Part shown: positions 54,872 through 56,425 of the stretch, piece by piece
Layout of the letters: every line of letters begins with the position of its first letter
Numbering within the stretch: the first letter of the stretch is position 1
Source of the DNA: Rouxiella silvae
GTDB taxonomy: Bacteria; Pseudomonadota; Gammaproteobacteria; Enterobacterales; Enterobacteriaceae
NCBI RefSeq assembly: GCF_002093625.1
Contig: NZ_MRWD01000034.1
Location: 1 to 56,425 of the forward strand
DNA length: 56,425 bases
Direction: 5' to 3'
Notes under the pieces: generated by a model
What the model was told of the DNA's origin: nothing
Seen by the model: only the letters and a program-made list of their open reading frames with translations
Database searches by the model: none
Program-made: the position numbers and the translations under genes

Positions 54872-55954
54872 TTATTTATCCAATAAGTCGACGGAGGAGT
54901 TATTCAAACGCATTCTTCTTTCATGTTCAATCAACCACTGCTTTCGCCACAGGCCACCGCCGTAGCCTGTTAATGAACCATCGGCCGCTATAATGCGATG
55001 GCAGGGGATTAAAATCGAAATCTGATTAGCCCCATTGGCTCTGGCGACGGCGCGCGAGGCTGAGGATTGGCCAATGTCTCGTGCAAGAGCCGAGTAGCTA
55101 CGCAGCTCACCCACTGGAATAGCTCTTAGCGCATCCCAAACTTTTCTGGTAAATATCGAGCCGAATTCAACCAATTTGGTCTTAAAAGTCAGATTTTTTC
55201 CTGAGAAATAATCGGCAAGTTCATGCTTTAGTTGTTCAAGTGGTCTCGTGCTGCCAAATATAATTTCGGATGCAGTCTGTTGTTTCAGTTTATCAATTTC
55301 TCTCGGTAAAGCGGGGCGATCGATAAACTCAAGCAAATATAAAGCCTGCTTATCCGCGATAGCCAGCATTGTGCCAATTGGCGTATCCAGCCAGTCGGCA
55401 TTCAAAAAATGATGCTTTCTGGCATGCGATGGGCTTAGGCCGATTTGGCGGATTATCGCTGATCTAAATCCGCTGGCGGACCCATAGTTTGCATCGAGCT
55501 GAGCATCAATCACCTGATTGCCACGGGTCAAGGCATCGACCCCTTTCCCCAGCCTGCGCAGTCTCGCCATTTCAAGAAATGTGATACCGAAGTGACGTTT
55601 AAAGGCGCGACGAACCGTTGAGGGGTCTACGTTTAAGGCCTGCACATCTTCCTCGGCCCATTTTCTATCGGGTGAATCTTCAAGCGCCGCCAGAAGTTTG
55701 ATGACCAACGCTTCTTTTAGTCCATTTGGCATCAAAGGGCTACAGCGCTTACAGGGCCGATACCCAGCTTCCATTGCACCGACTATCGAGGAGTAAAATA
55801 CCGAGTTTTCACGTTTTGGTTTACGAGCTGGGCAGGTCAAACGACAAAAAATACCGGTACTTTTAACACCCACAAATGCAAAGCCATCATAGGCTGGATC
55901 ACGTGCAATCAGTGCGCAATAAAGCACGTCATCATCAGGTAAATCAAAAAGCAT
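54872..55954 (-). CDS. ada: bifunctional methylated-DNA methyltransferase/transcriptional activator Ada (copy 2)
   Basis: A second, divergent Ada of 360 residues. The N-terminal zinc/phosphotriester site is Cys37, Cys41, Cys68 and Cys71. The AraC-type domain lies at about 95-180 (VDPSTVRRAFKRHFGITFLEM) and the C-terminal methyltransferase site is PCHRI at Cys318. Both catalytic domains therefore look intact. It differs widely from copy 1, more like the Ada group of non-enteric bacteria, so it is probably not a recent duplicate. A VOC gene follows closely. Confidence 0.9.
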   Translation of the reverse strand: MLFDLPDDDVLYCALIARDPAYDGFAFVGVKSTGIFCRLTCPARKPKRENSVFYSSIVGAMEAGYRPCKRCSPLMPNGLKEALVIKLLAALEDSPDRKWAEEDVQALNVDPSTVRRAFKRHFGITFLEMARLRRLGKGVDALTRGNQVIDAQLDANYGSASGFRSAIIRQIGLSPSHARKHHFLNADWLDTPIGTMLAIADKQALYLLEFIDRPALPREIDKLKQQTASEIIFGSTRPLEQLKHELADYFSGKNLTFKTKLVEFGSIFTRKVWDALRAIPVGELRSYSALARDIGQSSASRAVARANGANQISILIPCHRIIAADGSLTGYGGGLWRKQWLIEHERRMRLNNSSVDLLDK

Positions 55955-56092
55955 GATTTAACTCACAGTCAGAATTGGTGAGAAAAGCATAGAGGATCTC
56001 GTCAATATAAGACGACGATTTTCGGGCGTTGATTTTTAATATAAATTTACGAGCGATTTACCAAAGGTAACAAGGGGCTAACTTTTCCAGTA

Positions 56093-56113
56093 GCCGAGGC
56101 ATAAATCCTCGGC
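56093..56113. terminator. terminator-like hairpin after the small repeat protein gene
   Basis: Perfect 7-bp stem GCCGAGG-CATAAAT-CCTCGGC, 10 bases downstream of the 56124-56372 stop on the minus strand. No T run follows directly. Confidence 0.5.
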
Positions 56114-56123
56114 ATTCAGAAAC

Positions 56124-56372
56124 TTAACGGTCTTTTGTAGACTGTGAAACAACTGAGCCTGCAAGTGTTTGTGTTACCTCACTTGATCTTGGATTTTTCA
56201 AAGCAGCTGATGCGATAGTTTGCAGATTTTCACCGGTCTGATTTTCGGTTCCAGACTGTGAAAGTACAGAACCTGCCAGGCTTTTCTCAATGACAGAAGC
56301 TTTCGGATCGTTGAGAATTTTTGCAGCGAGATGCGAAACGCTTTTAGATGATTTCTTAATATTCTTCGCCAT
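56124..56372 (-). CDS. small two-repeat protein, unknown function
   Basis: An 82-residue, Lys/Ser-rich protein. Two internal repeats of about 30 residues are visible, each ending in SLAGSVLSQS or TLAGSVVSQS and starting with a similar ILNDPKAS or ALKNPRSS segment. No signal peptide, membrane helix or known domain seen. Similar small proteins occur in Enterobacterales genomes as far as I recall, without assigned function. A weak AGG lies about 10 bases before the ATG, and a hairpin follows the stop, which supports a real gene. Confidence 0.7.
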   Translation of the reverse strand: MAKNIKKSSKSVSHLAAKILNDPKASVIEKSLAGSVLSQSGTENQTGENLQTIASAALKNPRSSEVTQTLAGSVVSQSTKDR

Positions 56373-56425
56373 ATATATTTAACCTATGTAGGAGAGGGAA
56401 TGTATTTGCAGTGTCTATATTATTG

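Overview
This is a chromosomal segment of an enterobacterium. It starts at the end of an rRNA operon and runs through two gene blocks that are core to Escherichia coli and its relatives. Gene content, protein lengths and motifs all point to Enterobacterales. The added citrate carrier, chitin-active LPMO, Tat-exported pectinase and tandem proX fit a Rahnella/Rouxiella/Ewingella/Serratia-type environmental or plant-associated member better than E. coli itself, but the genus is inferred, not proven. No IS element, integrase, tRNA or CRISPR array was seen.

Layout. Positions 1-490 hold the end of 23S rRNA, a long 23S-5S spacer, 5S rRNA and two terminators. Positions 656-9299 match the E. coli kgtP-yfiM-pssA-patZ-tapT-trxC-yfiF block in content and order. 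Positions 9380-11451 carry an AraC regulator and a divergent oxidoreductase, bracketed by two similar terminators. Positions 11515-16273 are an emrR-outer membrane factor-emrA-emrB efflux operon. Positions 16839-23564 hold a YgaY-like exporter, a LysR regulator and proU (proV-proW-proX-proX). Positions 24087-30030 are accessory: a CitA/CitB two-component system, a 2-hydroxycarboxylate carrier and a multidomain LPMO. Positions 30108-37144 hold nrdHIEF, with a well resolved NrdR/Fur control region, then ygaM, a YhhS-like carrier, ygaC and a YicN-like gene.

The right-hand part (37291 onward) is accessory and rich in small enzymes. It holds a CYTH protein, a PhzF protein, an orphan lysine/ornithine N-hydroxylase with a LysR regulator, and an M20 amidohydrolase/amino-acid binding protein/M28 peptidase operon. 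It also holds an XRE-cupin regulator with GNATs, two separate Ada methyltransferases, a Tat-dependent GH28 pectinase, a BesD/HalD-related Fe(II)/2-oxoglutarate oxygenase, and a second paralogous binding protein paired with a DUF2817/M14 zinc peptidase.

The most interesting candidate for an undescribed system lies in 38752-53102. Two homologous HisJ/ArgT-type binding proteins are each co-directional with zinc amide hydrolases and have no ABC permease or ATPase nearby. The same region holds an N-hydroxylase and a 2OG oxygenase from families that act on free lysine or ornithine. My reading is scavenging and tailoring of basic amino acids or their conjugates. That is an inference from families and neighbourhood, not a demonstrated pathway.
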